A DNA stretch of 64,000 nucleotides from Ophioderma brevispina (Eukaryota; Echinodermata; Ophiuroidea; Amphilepidida; Ophiodermatidae). The position numbers and the translations under genes were made by a program. The DNA lies in NCBI GenBank assembly GCA_023653785.1, contig JAMKCH010002871.1:91663-155662 (forward strand). Reading direction: 5' to 3'. Of this stretch, positions 22,270 to 35,271 are shown in pieces. How positions within the stretch are numbered: position 1 is the stretch's first letter; each line of letters starts with the position of its first letter. The notes below the pieces were generated by a model, which made no database searches, was not told where the DNA came from, and worked only from the letters and a program-made list of their open reading frames with translations.

Positions 22270-25200
22270 TTTTTTTTTTTATTACTCTACTTGAGTTTTG
22301 GTAGAGTAGAAAAAAGGAGAAAGACATAAATCAATGGTACACCAAACCCCTCAATCTTAGACAGAATCACTTGTACAAAGTATACAAGTAAACTGTTATA
22401 AAAATAGACTTGAGACTTATATACTATGCCTATGAGACCTTAATGCTACAGTTTTTGCTAAATGAGTTGACAAAAAACCCGATACAAACTACAAAACAAA
22501 ACGGGACTAAGGACAAACCAACAAGATCTCGCTCACACTCATGCATACCAAAAAATCACTCACAAACATACACAACTCACAAAAATGATATCCTTAACAT
22601 GTAACAGCTTACAATGGTTGCCATGGTATACTAAATTAACACAAAGATATAAAAAAAAAAGTTTGGAAAAATTAAGCATTTACAGGGTATTTTCAAGATC
22701 AAGGGTCCATTTTTTAATATGTGCTAAGCTCCCTTTCATTCAGCAATTTTATATTCAGTAGTTTTTATTTTGACTAAAATTTAAAAAAGCAAAAAATTTG
22801 GATGTAATTGTTGGACATTACATCTGATGAGATATAAATCAAGCAACAAAAAAAGAAAATTTGAATACAGCTGTTATGCTCGTGTAAGTCTGTGACACCA
22901 AAAATTTTTTCAAAATTGAGAAAATGACGGAACCCCCCGAAACACTATTATCAAACCAAAATCAAATCATCCCCACGGAGGGGAGATTTCTCACATCACA
23001 AAAAATATAAGAATGTTTTCAGGAAATTATTAAAAACCTAACACTTAGGTGAAGTTGGTCTCTACCAATTTTATGGAGAAATTGATTGTGTAAGATTATT
23101 GCACGAATGGAAAAAGAACTTAAAATTAAAACGAACCGTCGTTAACATGGTTTCAATAGTGCCATTTGAAGCTTAGCATTATGATTTGATTCCAATCAAT
23201 TCCTCAATGACATCTAGAGAATCAGCCCCACATTATTTCAACCGTCAATAATGGCCTGTCCCTCAAAATGGAGTGTAAAGTAAACATGCCACTTGGGAAC
23301 TTTTTCTTCACCCACAAGAGAAGCTGAGATTGTTTCAAAAACTTTTCTTGAATATTCTTGGAGTTTTGAAACAGTCCAAATTAATTACCATCATTAAAGA
23401 GGTGATATTCCTTCTATCACTAAGGGAATATCAAATCAATAAAATAAATATTCGAAAGTTTAACAAAATTATGACCTAGGAAAAGATCAGAGATACAATT
23501 AATCCCTTTTTCATCCCAAATTCGATAGAAGAAGAATTTTTTGTTTCAATCGAACATTTTTGATTCCACCAAATTGCGGTCTGAAGGTGGAAAAATCAGA
23601 CCACCTAACTTACTCCTTGATTTTTGTTTTTGTATAAATACCAAAAGTTTAATACCTTGCAATAAGCTTGCTGACACTCGAAAGCATATTCAAAAACGCA
23701 TCGGACCTCCGACCTCAAAAAGACTGTCCAGTCAGGTGTTTGAAAATCTTCCAAAATACAAATTCCTAATGTTTTCCAAAAAAACTGGAGTAGTTCAGGA
23801 TTCGAAGCAGCTTTTGAACCAAATAAACTTTTGCCGCCGAAGAAAACAAAAGGGGGTCATCATTCGAAGCCCACATTATTATAATCATTACATAAAAATA
23901 TCCCGTTTGACTCTGTCATTACCACCATTCAAATAAACTTGCCTAAAAGAGATGATCAATTTCTTGAAGAATGTCTTAGGGATATTAATACAAAGAACGA
24001 GAAAAGGATAAAGAAGTAGTTGAGGTAACACAGGACTTTATAACAAGTTAATTTTCACATAATAGATAAATTCCTACGTCTCCAGCAGTTAATGGGTTCT
24101 CAATCCTGACTAAGTTGGCAGAATAAAATTAAGCTCATAAATGGAATCACGTTAAGAGAAAATTTAATACCCTAATGTTTAAAGTGTTGGATTGCCACTC
24201 TTAAGACCTGCATCTACAGAAAAAAGTTAGTGTCTTTCAACTACGATATGAATAGCCTCAGAATTGGACAAATTTATCTTGCCAACCTGAAAAAGTAGAC
24301 CAAACTTATCAAGAATGCTAAAAGAGGCCTGAAAAGACCCCAAATCTCCCTGCAAATTAATCTTTTTTCAGTGTTGCCCACTTTAATACCTTTGCGATGT
24401 TATACTTCCCTAACAGCCAGAGCAAGAAAAGAATTTAAAGCCAAAAGAATAAAAAAGGTATAAGGCAGCCCTGAAATATCCCACGAGACATGACTAATAG
24501 GACTACTAAGAAGAAACCCATTATTTATACATAACTTTTTCTTTCATTATAAAAGGTTTTGACCCATTGAATAAAAAATTATCACAAAATTGAAGGTTTA
24601 GAACCTCAAATAGAAAACCATGTAACACTATCAACTACCTTTTTGATGTCTAGCAAGACAATTGACCTGGAATATTCTTAATTTCAGTATACTCAATCAG
24701 ATCAATAATAGTATGAATGTTACAACCAATATCCGTCCCTTCCTGATTGAAACCATTTTGATCGTCTGAATAAGGCCCATCAAGAACAAGTTTCAGTCGA
24801 TTAGCCATGGTTTTGAGTTTTTTGCATGAGTTTATAGTCAGTTGTCAATAAAGAAATGGGGGCGGATAATTTTAACAACAAAATAGGATCACGATCCTTT
24901 GGGATAGACAAAGTAATAACACCATTTCTTTTGCGAGGAAGATAAAATGCCCCATTCCAAAGAAAAGGTTAAAGAATCAATTAGTAAATCGCCAATGTCA
25001 TGAAAAAATACTGGATATAAAATTCCACTGGAAGGCCATCAAAACCAGGATATTTATTATGGGGCATGGATTTCAGAGTCAAAAGCAACTCTGACCTTAG
25101 AAATAGCGCCTATTCAAAGTCTCTTTATTATAATCAGAGAGACGTGGGATATAAGTTGATCCATAAATGAACAGGCTGCATGGTTAGAAGCATCAGTATA

Positions 25201-25560
25201 ATCGAGAAGTATAAAAGCTATATAAAAGGCATGCCAGTTCATTCCCCAAATTCATCAGCGGAATCCAGTTGCGCAGTTGTACCATAATACTAAGGGGAGA
25301 ATGCGAATAACTTTTCTTTTCAAAGTTACGCTTATCATGTTTTATGCAAAAATTTTCTTGAACTCTTTCACCGTGACTCAACCATGTATTTAGATCTAAC
25401 GATTAGACATGCTGTTTCTTGATTTAGAATGTTATCCAAATCATTTTCCAAAGACTGGAGCTGATCTAACCAGTTTTCAAGTGTTGGGACTTGTATAGTG
25501 TTTTTGTTTTTATCAAATCAGAAATGTCTTCCGAACTTTTTTCATTTGTCCTATTAGGTT
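22270..25560 (-). pseudogene. Dead L1-like LINE, reverse transcriptase remnants
   Basis: Read on the minus strand, 25080-24600 gives reverse-transcriptase blocks once stops and frameshifts are allowed for. These are DGLPVEFY near 25035, then a LLKLSAPISLLTTDYKL-like block near 24850, a GxNQEGTDIGCNIHTIIDLI block near 24720, and LLDIKKxxDSVTW near 24640. The order and wording are those of L1/Tx1-type LINE polymerases. A GCPISPxLFxxxLE-like block follows near 24460. The place where the catalytic Y/F-A-D-D motif should be (about 24345) reads as a broken sequence, so the enzyme is inactive. The element ends at the left in an A run (T run on the plus strand at 22270-22280). The 5' end is not sharp, and 25560 is an estimate. 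The plus-strand frame at 23541-23936 is antisense to it and is not a gene. Confidence 0.82.
22283..22308 (-). other. Perfect 8-bp hairpin just before the LINE poly-A tail
   Basis: TACTCTAC (22283-22290) and GTAGAGTA (22301-22308) are perfect inverted copies around a 10-base loop, two bases from the A tail of the LINE. A 3' hairpin of this kind is known in several LINE groups as the mark recognised by their reverse transcriptase. That function here is inference. Confidence 0.55.
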
Positions 25561-25569
25561 GCCTCTCAG

Positions 25570-25680
25570 GTCCTTCATATGTAGGGTATGTTAGGATTAC
25601 CTATACTTGTTACAGACATCTCCAAAAATCTGATTTTGATTTTCTGATTTAGCAACTCACTGAGAGTGCCTTAACAGGTA
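25570..25680 (-). repeat. Inverted partner of the 7.43-kb repeat
   Basis: In reverse this reads 'gtaacaagtataggtaatcc' and then 'taacataccc', with a nearby AAAATCAGATTTTT block, matching 7430-7530. It borders the 5' side of the LINE. Confidence 0.5.
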
Positions 25681-25689
25681 ATGCAACAA

Positions 25690-27100
25690 ATATTCTCAAT
25701 GCGTAGTCAACAGTACAAGCATGTAACTAACATTTAGATTATGCATCGACCATATGAAAAACGCCTTGCTCCAACCTGGCCAAAACTTTCAGCAACATGT
25801 GATCACAACATTGGAAAAACAAGTAAATGGAAACCAAGAATTCATGCCAAATTTGGAGTGAGGTGAATTAAAACATCTCCAATATCATGCAAGAGGATAA
25901 TGCATTGCGAAAAATAACATGGGCTGCGATTATTAAATGCGGGTGGGGATGAATTCTGATGCATGTATAAGCACATCTCTCAGCACGGAATGCGATGCTA
26001 GAGTATGCGAGAAAACAAGCAAGCCACTTGAATCACGGCTAAACACTGTAATAAACCTTCACAGAGATGCTGTGATTTTTGTGATTTATAATGCCAGGGT
26101 AGTCATTAAAGCAGACATGTAAAGCTTTCTCAGTTGCTCCAAGAAATTACTAATTTGAACCTTTTATCTAAGGAATACTTACTACTTGAGTTGGTCAAAT
26201 TGAAATTGGTTAAATTCGGATTGAATTTAATTGCCTAGCATGCTGCATTTGAAGTTACATAGACATGTTTAAAAAAACAAGAGGCACTGTTTTAGGTGAG
26301 ACACTAACGAAAACTGGTGAATTCTTTAGAGATTCTTAATATCTTTTGGACAGGATGAATGCATTAATTTCTCCCATATGCGGCATGAAATATGACATTG
26401 TGATTTGTCCCCCAAAAAAATTATCCTCCAAAATTTTGCAGAATAATTAATGCTGTACTGCCCTGAAATTGTTTGTGTGTGTACAAAACACTTGGTCGTT
26501 TGGGGAGCCGCGAGGCACCGAAGCAGTGCCTTTTGGGAAGTTTCTGCCCCGCTACAATCTGCTTTGCATGTATAAATAAGCGCTTTCTTTCAAGTATAAT
26601 AAAAAAGTGCCTAATCTCTAAAGCTACAAGGAATGCTGAGATTCAATCAACTAGCCAAATTTGAAAAGAAAGAAATATAAACAGAAATATGGCAATTATC
26701 AGACTTATCAGTGTACTTGCACAGTGTTTGACCACGATGCATGTTCTGTTATTTTTAAAGAATTTTTTTTAAGCAGTGGCGACACAATTGCTGCGATCTT
26801 GAACATAGGGCTTACAAGGTCATGTTGAGATTCCACACTAAATAGATCTGTTCTGGCACCCTCTGGTCGAATAGTGTTTAGAAAAAAGGTAAAGTCTAAG
26901 TTAAAATTGAAAAAAAATGACAGCAAGTAAACTTGCGCGATCCCCCTGGCATGATGGCATCAGTATACACAAGGTTGTTGTTGGCACAGTGGGGTCAGTG
27001 GCGGGGCATACAAAATTCAATAAATTGTCTCATGGAATAATATCTAGAAATGTCAGCAGTTTCTGAAAATGAAAGCCCAACCAAAGGGCGCGGGAAAATG
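25690..27100. other. Gene-free stretch with a MITE end
   Basis: No supported gene. At 26768 the phrase AAGCAGTGGCGACACAATT is the left end of the family described at 21451-21740, without a matching right end. The rest appears unique. Confidence 0.45.
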
Positions 27101-27111
27101 ACCCTTAGATT

Positions 27112-27520
27112 ACCTTTGACCTGCGTATGTGACTTTGACCTCAACAGCATATGAAGGAACCGCACTGCACCTTCTACCCAAGTTAGGTTGTATCGAAGAC
27201 TTCAACGTTTCAAAGACGACCAGAAAAACAGAAACTAACCAACGGCCGACATGACTAGTTGACATTTCAGCCTGGTCATGTTGACCTTTACATCTCCACA
27301 TATGAAGAAACCCCTATTGCCCCTTCACCCCAAGTCTGCGTTTAAGCAGACTTAATTTCTCGAAAGAGATGCAAAAAACGAAAACCTAACCAAACCTAAC
27401 CAAACGGAACATGGAACTATGACTAAGATGAACTTTGACCTTGCAGGCCATTGCCTTTGACATCACCCATAGAGAAGAACCCCTATTCACCTTCACCCCA
27501 AGTCTGATATAAAATGGATC
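27112..27520. repeat. Tandem repeat of about 160 bp with TGACCTTTG-type motifs
   Basis: Three diverged units begin near 27112, 27281 and 27432. Each has a 'tttgacct' motif, then 'catatgaag/agaagaaccc' and 'ccttcaccccaagt'. A short inner repeat, 'aacctaaccaa', occurs twice at about 27392. No frame is kept between units. Confidence 0.6.
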
Positions 27521-27690
27521 GATTAAGCCCCAAATTAATTGGCGAGTTTTGTTAGGAGTGCAAAAATATTTAAACTATAGCGAGAACAATAATATTGGGC
27601 TCGTTTAAATCATCCAATTGATCATTATCATGTTTTGGATCCGATATTTCACACTTGGACTCCTCCAAAACATGATTAAAATGGGTTTAA
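27495..27690. repeat. Dispersed repeat, copy 1
   Basis: Phrases 'attaagccccaaattaatt', 'aaatcatccaatt', 'atcatgttttggatc' and 'ggactcctc...aaaacatgat' recur in the same order at 29425-29625. The right portion is itself a small palindrome (ATCATGTTTTGGA... TCCAAAACATGAT). Confidence 0.7.
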
Positions 27691-28047
27691 GCGGGGTAAA
27701 AAGTCATGTTCTCTTCTTGCTTCAGTAGCTCGAAAAATATGTGGTCAACTAGGATTTCTTAGCCCGAATGGGATGTGCAGAGGTCTAGCAGTCCAGTAAT
27801 GCATAATTAAGTAACTGAGTTCGCTTGACTTAATGCGGAAATTTATGTTTAATTAGGAGGACCATTTTATGCCATAAACCAATGACAATTTAGTGGTGGT
27901 GTGCAACCTAATAGGAGTCTTGGAGTATGAGGAGTATAGACTAGCAAAAAAAGTTTGTGACCTCGCACTCATGTAAGTTCAACCGATCTTGTCATGTTGA
28001 GTTCATAACACTAGTAATAGTCCCCTACTAGTGTAGCCTGTATGAAG

Positions 28048-28904
28048 TAGGGGTTGTTGTCGAGTAGGATTTTTATTGTCGAACAATCGTAAAATTCAAG
28101 ATCCGACGTCGACAAGTGGTCGCCCCAAAAAGTCTAAACGATTTTACGTCACTAGGAGTTCGCCAGGTTCATGTTATGGTATTGTACACGACGCGAGTCA
28201 CGCAACCGTGACTATTAAGCGCATGGACCTATTTGCCTACGTGAGTGAATAGGAACAAAATTCCAGCACCCTGAACATTCGCATGACCGCCAGCAAAAAA
28301 AGACTTTTATTCCAACCATATTGTCTTAAAATGATATGACAGAGTTAACGGTTGCAAATTAACATTTTAACTACAAAATATGTAAGATTTTGAAGCTGAT
28401 TGAAAAATAAAGTACTGCGGCTCGTCCCTGTAACTTACGAAAAGTTACTCTTTTTTTCCGTGCATTTTGACATGATTCAGACTTCCGGCATTATTTGCCC
28501 GAAAGTCGGCGATCCGCAGTAACTCGGGCGCCACGTGCGTCATAAAGCGGTAAAAGGGATATTTCCAAAGGGCTTAGCCAGATAGTTCGCGATTTTGCTC
28601 GCCAGTCCGCTTGAGTTCGGATACGTCTACGGGATGTCCCGGCCTCTTAGCACACATTGCCGCAGTGGTAATGGGATTTGTTTGCAAAAAAGGATGGCGA
28701 CGCCGACGCAAGACTTTAAAAGAAGCTGAAAAATAAGAAAATGGTGAGCACATCGCTAAATATCGGCTGATGTTTAATATTTATAAGGTATTTTATACTA
28801 GATTTTTACGACAATCAGTCCTGCTTTGACAGCAAGAATACATGCATGTCGCGAGAAAATGGGAAAATATTGTCGACAAAAGCCTTGGACCGACAAAACC
28901 CTAC
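28048..28904. mobile_element. hAT-like element, about 0.86 kb
   Basis: The left end TAGGGGTTGTTGTCG and the right end, in reverse GTAGGGTTTTGTCGG, are imperfect inverted copies, with more shared TTGTCGAC motifs inside. TATGAAG lies directly outside both ends (28041-28047 and 28905-28911), and the eighth base differs, so this may be a worn 8-bp duplication. The interior is more GC-rich than its surroundings (28430-28720) and shows no transposase frame. Confidence 0.6.
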
Positions 28905-29399
28905 TATGAAGCTACTTTTCAGTGGGGGTGGGGTGCCCGGAGAAGCCTCCCACATGAAATCGCAGTGTAGTGATAGCAGGAATATGCATATTTTAGGACA
29001 TAATAATTCTTGCTCAGTTCTTTAAATACATGAAAATTATTCTCACTGACTGCATCAAAACATGCCTAAAGACAGGTTAAAATATATAAAGTGCCCATGG
29101 ATTTACAAATTTGAGGACTCTGGAGACACCCGTCTATATGCCTATTGCCAATGAAAGACATGTAAAACGATTTTCAACAAAATCAATTTGCCTTCTATAA
29201 AATAAAATTCATAAAATTTACACAGGATGTAGTTCTAGTGGAATAAGTAATCCAAATCAGTTGTCAAACTGATATTTTAGTTTTATTCTGAGTGACCAAT
29301 AAAAAAATATGCAATGAGAGTTAATAATAAGCCTCAAAATATGCCTAAATAAAACAATAATGATGCCACTCCGTGGCATGATGCAGGGTATACTTGCAT

Positions 29400-29630
29400 C
29401 ACCACTAACCACATACCAAGTTTCTTATAAAATTGGATAAATTGAGCCCAAATTTATTAGTCGAGCTATGAGTTGCAAAAATATAAACTCATAGAAAAAA
29501 AACGAGGAAGGAGACAAATAAATTGTGGGCGGTAAATCATCCAATTTTATGATTATCACATTTCGGATCGAAATTTCAAACGGGACTCCTCGACAAAACA
29601 TGATAATCGTCCCAAATTTGGATAGTGGGG
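29400..29630. repeat. Dispersed repeat, copy 2
   Basis: The second copy of the repeat at 27495-27690, with 'aattgagcccaaatttatt', 'aaatcatccaatttt' and 'gggactcctcgac'. Just upstream, 29110-29310 carries a diverged half of the 21451-21740 MITE. Confidence 0.68.
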
Positions 29631-30089
29631 GATCTGATGGAAGTTCACTGCCTTAGTTATAAGCATGTAACCTTGAAAACCAGTGAGAAAATTGTAGAGA
29701 GACTTTGCACAGTTTTCCTGGTGAATAAGAGCAGAAAACTTGGTAAGCGTGAGTAAGAGGGGTTGGTAGGGGTTTAGGGCAAATAAGAGCGGAAAAAGTT
29801 GAAATACGCAAAGTATGACCTGTGACTGCATGTACAGCGCATAGTTAGTAGTTAGTAAGATACTAAGGTCCAGTGGTGCAAGTGTCATCTATAAACTTCT
29901 AGATTGCGTCAGGGTTCTGATGGTTACAGTTTTAGAGGACAGACGGAAGCCAGATTCACTATGACAAAATCCGCCATGCTTTTTGGGCCAGGGGGAATAG
30001 ATGATAGGTCATCTAGATCGGTGTCAGGGGGTCCGGTGGGGGGGGTACTCAGTGGAAAAGGGTAGGTACCTATGCCGCCGATCTGGGTC

Positions 30090-30470
30090 ACATTTTCACG
30101 ACTTACTATAACAATGGGTTATTTTCCCACAGGCTAATATAAAGAGGGGTCAATTTTTAGTTTTGTAGGCATTGACTGACTATAATAAAGGTCCCTTTTT
30201 TCAATTTGGTCTAACATTTTTTTTACTATGAAAATGGTTGATTTTTCCGATTTTCGCTTTAAAAATCACAATGATAAAATGGTTTATTCGGGAAAAAAAG
30301 TTATATGAAAATGGGGCCGATTTTGTAAGATTACTATGAAAATGGTGCGAAATTCAAAGCCAACTATTATAAAGAGTGCTTCTAAATTGGGAACCAAACT
30401 ATATAAAGGGTCAATTTGTACAATTTTGGTCACTATAAACATGGGTCAATTTTTTACCCGGTGGACGCAC
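30090..30470. repeat. Degenerate ACTATAAAAATGGGTCAATTT-type tandem repeat
   Basis: Short phrases such as 'actata/gaa aatgg' and 'gggtcaattttt' recur at irregular 30-60 base steps from 30100 to 30460. The unit is poorly kept. Short frames on both strands here are low-complexity and not coding. Confidence 0.5.
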
Positions 30471-30499
30471 ACCCGTACCCAATTTTGGGTCGAGTACCC

Positions 30500-32170
30500 C
30501 TACCCACCCCTCCCCCCCACCGGGTCAGGGGTCTGATGGTTATCGGTGGAGACAGACAGATGATGGACAGGAAGACCGAAGAACATTTCGCTGTGACAAT
30601 ATCCCCATAGATGCCTTTTGGCCAGGGGATAAAAAGGAGAATCCAGTCTCCAAATGCTGTCGTCGGTATCCTGCAAGACGAATTGGTAGTTTCCATAGTG
30701 TTAGAAATGTATGCATTTCACCAGCAAAGGTGGATTTAGAGAGGAAACCAAATGACTGCAGCCTCCTGAGTCTTTCTGCATACACTTTCTTTGAATATCA
30801 ATTAGTCCTTATTATAACAGTGTAGTTTGACAGTCATGAACAAAAGTGATTCTAAACATAATCTGTTCTCTCTTTCAGGGATTTTCTATATCTCCCTTGA
30901 ACTTCTATGAATCTTTTTCACATAAAATTGTTTTTTGAGTTGGCAGCAGGTTCAGCTGTTCTAGTACCGCAGAATACTAGCTTTTCCAGTGTAAACCTAC
31001 AGGCACAATGTGCATTGTGTTGCATACACAAACACCAAAATGCATGAATTTGTGGTTACAAAGCTTTTGTACACACAGATATAACCACTCCCAGGTCTCC
31101 TTTCTATTCCTTTGGGAATTAGATATGGAAGTTTAAAGACACAATCACTAATTTTGTCTTCAAATTTTATTGTCGGACTTTTATCTAATTGAGGAATGTA
31201 GCAGCATCATAACAACCAATATTATTACTAATTTTATCATTATTAGCTTAGTAATCTAACGTAAAATGTGGAATTTCACCAATGTTTAAAAAAAATCTTT
31301 CTGTTTTGTCCTCCTTATATCACCATTGTTGTAAAGCTTTATCTGTTAATAACAAAGAATATGATTAGGATCATGTCAAGTTTATGCAAATTTCAATCCT
31401 CTATACCTTTTTATGTTAAATAAACATATTATAAATAGATATTGTGGTTTAAAATATTGTGGTTCTTGGCTTTGTGCTAACGTATTATGTGGTGGGTAAC
31501 TTACCTATCAGGGTTACTTTGTAGGTGACCTTTTAGTTGGACGGGACATTGTAACAAATCTTTCATACCTCCAACATGGGACAGCGAACACTAAGTGGTC
31601 CTTCCAGGGTAGCTGGCAGCCCACAAAAATGAACAGTTTAGGACACTTTGAAGGGTTTTTTAATGATTTAAAAAATTGTTTCTAGGCCCCCGTATCTCCA
31701 ATCATAATTGTCCAATAACTTATAGTCCATAAGAAAAGTGGGGCACCGGGGGGTTGGCTACCTGGCCCAGCCCCCCCAGATCCTAACCAACTTTGCTTAA
31801 AACTTCTGATAAAATCCAATCCAATCCCTATTACATACACCGAATCCAGTGGACCATACAATGGTGCAAAAGTAAAAAGAAAATTGGGATCCCGACTGCA
31901 CCAGCGTCCCAATGTGTACAAAAAGAAGACTGTTGTGTTTAGTTTAGTAACTTACAGGGGACTTTTAAACAACAATTTCAAATACAAAAATGCAAAACAA
32001 ATTTATTTTGAATGATTGGGAGCCTTTATTTGCATTGTCAAGAAAATCAAGTGGATCTAATTGCAATTTAGTTATTCATTCTGGCATGATGTATGTTGGT
32101 CACCCTCTGCAAGACCGAACGTTAGAAGACCGAAGTATACTCCCCGGGGATATCCTTTTAAGTGATTTAG
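30500..32170. other. Gene-free stretch
   Basis: No supported gene. Short frames at 30454-30785 and 31682-31921 on the minus strand have no recognised domain. Nothing structured stands out. Confidence 0.4.
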
Positions 32171-32184
32171 AGACTGCTAATTGC

Positions 32185-32561
32185 CAGGGCCGTAACCAGA
32201 CCTGAGCCGAGGGGGGGCAAGACCAAGAAGTTTCCCGATATTTAAGGCGCCATTTTGTTCGGCTCACGGTGCTCGCACAGTAGACCAGCAGGGGCAACAT
32301 CACCTTCAATTTTCTCTTCTTCCCTCATTTCTTTTTATCGTCTTACCTCTTCTTTTTTCCTTTCTTCGTCTCTTTAACTATTTGTATTTTCTTTGTTACC
32401 AGTTTTGCTCGTACTTTCAATCTTTGTTAGTTCTCTGTTTCTCTAATGCTCCCTTTTTTTTTTTTCCTTCCCATGTTTTGGCTCCCTTCCGATTTTTCCC
32501 CATTTTTTGCGTGTCGGGGGGGCCGCTTGCCCCCCGGACCCCCCCACTGGGTAGCGCAATG
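32185..32561. mobile_element. hAT-type MITE of the CAGTGGCGTAG family, diverged
   Basis: The left end CAGGGCCGTAACCAGACC and the right end, in reverse CATTGCGCTACCCAGTGG, agree at most positions. CTAATTGC lies just outside both ends (32177-32184 and 32562-32569), an exact 8-bp duplication. The interior has pyrimidine-rich runs and a C-rich tract near the right end. It is non-coding. Confidence 0.72.
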
Positions 32562-32579
32562 CTAATTGCCTATTGAATT

Positions 32580-33980
32580 CGGCGGGTGTAAATACATTTG
32601 ACGGTGCCGCTATAGCACTGACGTTGCCGCCGTGGGAGTGTTACGGTCAGGGTGCTATTGTGATTGGCTAATGTTGTATTTGCGCAGGTAAGGCGAGTGT
32701 GCTGATTGGCTTCGGTTATGTTTCGACGAGCAGGTTTAAAAGCAAGATAAGGAAAGTGGAAGGGCAGACTCTACTGAGATGTCGGCATGGGATGCAGGTA
32801 CAGTCCGTGGTGGGACAGTGAGTTCACGAATAGCGCACAACCACGCACCGCCTGATGGACAGTATGCAGTTCAAGAAAAGAGTTAAAGGAGGAGTCTAAA
32901 CAGCAGGGGAAATAACCGGTTTCGTCCGAAAGTGTATGAAAAATATGCTGAAATAAATACGTCGAAGGCGCTGATGGAGAAGCTGAACGATTGGAAATAA
33001 TGTCCCAACTACGGAACCCCCTCTCCTTACCCCCAATAACAAAAGAAAAACCCCTCCCTCCTTTCAAAAAACAAACAAAATTTTTCTTTTTTTATTTAAA
33101 AAAAGTCAAACTCATATCCTCATAAAAATAGAAAGAAAAAAACAACCCCTCCCAACCCCGAAAACGAACTAAGTGACATTTTCCATTCGAAAAGAAAGCG
33201 GAATCCCCTTCCAAAAAAGGGGAAAGAAACCACCCCCACCCCCCCCAAAGAAAACTCCTATCTCCAAAAAAGAAATAACATCCTCCCTACCCCGCTCCAA
33301 AAAGAAATAATGACATTCCCATTTCCGAACAAGAATGAAGAAAAAATGATTGGTGAGGAAACACTCTCAACAACTTATCAAAACAAATAAAAGGCGTAAA
33401 TATGAATGACGAACCATATTGACGTTGGACCCAACAAGGTGATGGGATGCGGTACATCGGATGAGATCGTGGTCTCCTCTTATCTGAACGTACACAACAC
33501 ATTGGTAACCCCTTGAGACATTACAATTTCTGTATTATTATGTAGATTTTGTATAATGGGACCTCTCCTCGCAGACTTATCGATGAGGTAATTAGTTCGG
33601 TCTTCGAACAGTTCGGTCTTGCAAGGGAATGCCGTATGTCTTTCACAAACCACTTCCAGAGGTTATTCATCTACTATTTCCTGCAGGCCTGACTATGATA
33701 GGAAACACTTGTACCTCACGGAATCGGTCATTATGCAGTTTGTTGAACTCCTTTGGGAAAACATGGAGATAAAATTCCCATTTGCATATATACACATATT
33801 ATAAAGTGTTAATTTTTTTCAGGCATTCAAAAATACTTGATATGCTCTTCAAAACAAACAACAGCTTTTCAGCAGATGTTTTTAATGGCAAAGTTTTTCA
33901 AAGAGCAAGAAGCTATGCAAATACATCATTAAAATTGCTTGTATCCTTGTTGGTTTACTGTTAATTAAAAATTCAAGATA
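32580..33980. other. Gene-free stretch with a promoter-like segment
   Basis: From 32590 to 32800 the sequence is richer in CpG and contains two GATTGGCT boxes (inverted CCAAT type) near 32650 and 32700, then a weak TATA-like TTTAAAAG near 32737. No start exon can be assigned downstream. 33000-33300 is an A- and C-rich low-complexity run. A core promoter or a transposon promoter are both possible. Confidence 0.3.
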
Positions 33981-33987
33981 TCGTTGA

Positions 33988-34242
33988 TCACCTCACATAC
34001 TGAGATATTTGCAATGGCTGCCTTATGTGATTTTATTATCATAGTTTCATACCATATTTTCATTTTTGGATAAAGTTAAACTTGCTTTCTTTCGAGACTA
34101 CACCTAGGGTGTTTTAAGGTATTTTTATAATACCCAAAATTAAAATAATAAAGCTAATTTTACAGTGTATTTGATCACAATTGGATGACGATAATAAAGT
34201 CACAAAAGGCAGCCATTGCAATTACATGAGTATGTGAGGTGA
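33988..34242. mobile_element. MITE with TCACCTCACATACT ends
   Basis: The left arm TCACCTCACATACTGAG, then 'ttgcaatggctgcctt' and 'attttattatc', is mirrored at the right in the same order (AAGGCAGCCATTGCAA, AGTATGTGAGGTGA). Arms are about 60 bp each in a 255-bp element. No target duplication is evident. It is non-coding. Confidence 0.75.
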
Positions 34243-34429
34243 CCGAATATGTAATGTGATCAAGATAAATAAGTTGTTTGTTGCCTAATATGACTTTGAG
34301 ATATATGGCCAATTAAAATATTCAATTTTCTTTGTATTCAATGTTCTGAGCAAATGCTAAAATGACCGCACATCTCTGGAACCGTAAACTGTAAAATAGT
34401 GATTAGAAATTGAATACCTTTTTTGACTA

Positions 34430-34610
34430 TTAGAAACATGTTTTTAAACATTTTGAAATTTCTGTTTAATACCTAAACACTTTATAGCTAAACATGTTAA
34501 AAATCTAAATGTGTTTAGACATTTCACACCAAGTGTTAAAGATTTGAAGTGTTTATATCTAAACACTAATTTGCACCATGTTTCTAAACACTCATTTATA
34601 TAAACTTGAA
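34430..34610. repeat. TAAACAC/GTGTTTA-rich segment
   Basis: Motifs TAAACAC, GTGTTTA and AAACATG recur about ten times in both directions, much as in the MITE at 16172-16656. Clear termini were not found, so this is probably a worn copy of a similar element. A long T run follows at 34622-34645. Confidence 0.5.
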
Positions 34611-35271
34611 AATTAAATTTTGGTTTTTTTTTTTTTTTTTTTTTAATTTTTTAGGTTTTTTCTTTTTTTAAATTATATATAAAAGTACAAAATATCCAAC
34701 TTTGAACGAAATGTTGAAAATGATATTGTTGAAAGTTTGGTGGCAATTTCTCTGTTGCTAAAATATGTTGTGTAGAAATGTTGCACTTTTGCAACTGTTG
34801 TCTGATCACCGGAGGAAAATTATGGCAAAATATATCATACTAGGTGGTCACCCATATTTCACGATTACCTGGCTTTTTCGTCCCGGGCAAGCTTTTTCAA
34901 TATACTTGGTTGAAAACCAGTTTTCGCCTTTGTCAAATCTACCAATTTACAATACGCAATCGTCAGCACTGATCATCATGGCATCCAGTTGGTATTAAAA
35001 GCCCAACAAGTAGGCAGAATGTTCAACACTTGATACGTATTAAGCAACAGTTTGTATAATACACACCCAAGAAACGGTTTCATTGTGCATACTTGAATAA
35101 TGTTGAGCAAAATTTTTAGTAAAATTTTACACAACATTCTTGCAGTGCCGACATCTATGAACATTAGAGAAGTGGTGACTATATATAGAGCAAAGAATAG
35201 ACTAGTGCCACAAACATTTTAAAGTGTATAATTTTATGTCTGGCCTAAAAATTTATGTCAGCCACTGTTTA

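Noticed and set aside
23541..23936. 131-codon plus-strand frame
   Set aside because: It is antisense to the L1-like LINE on the minus strand.
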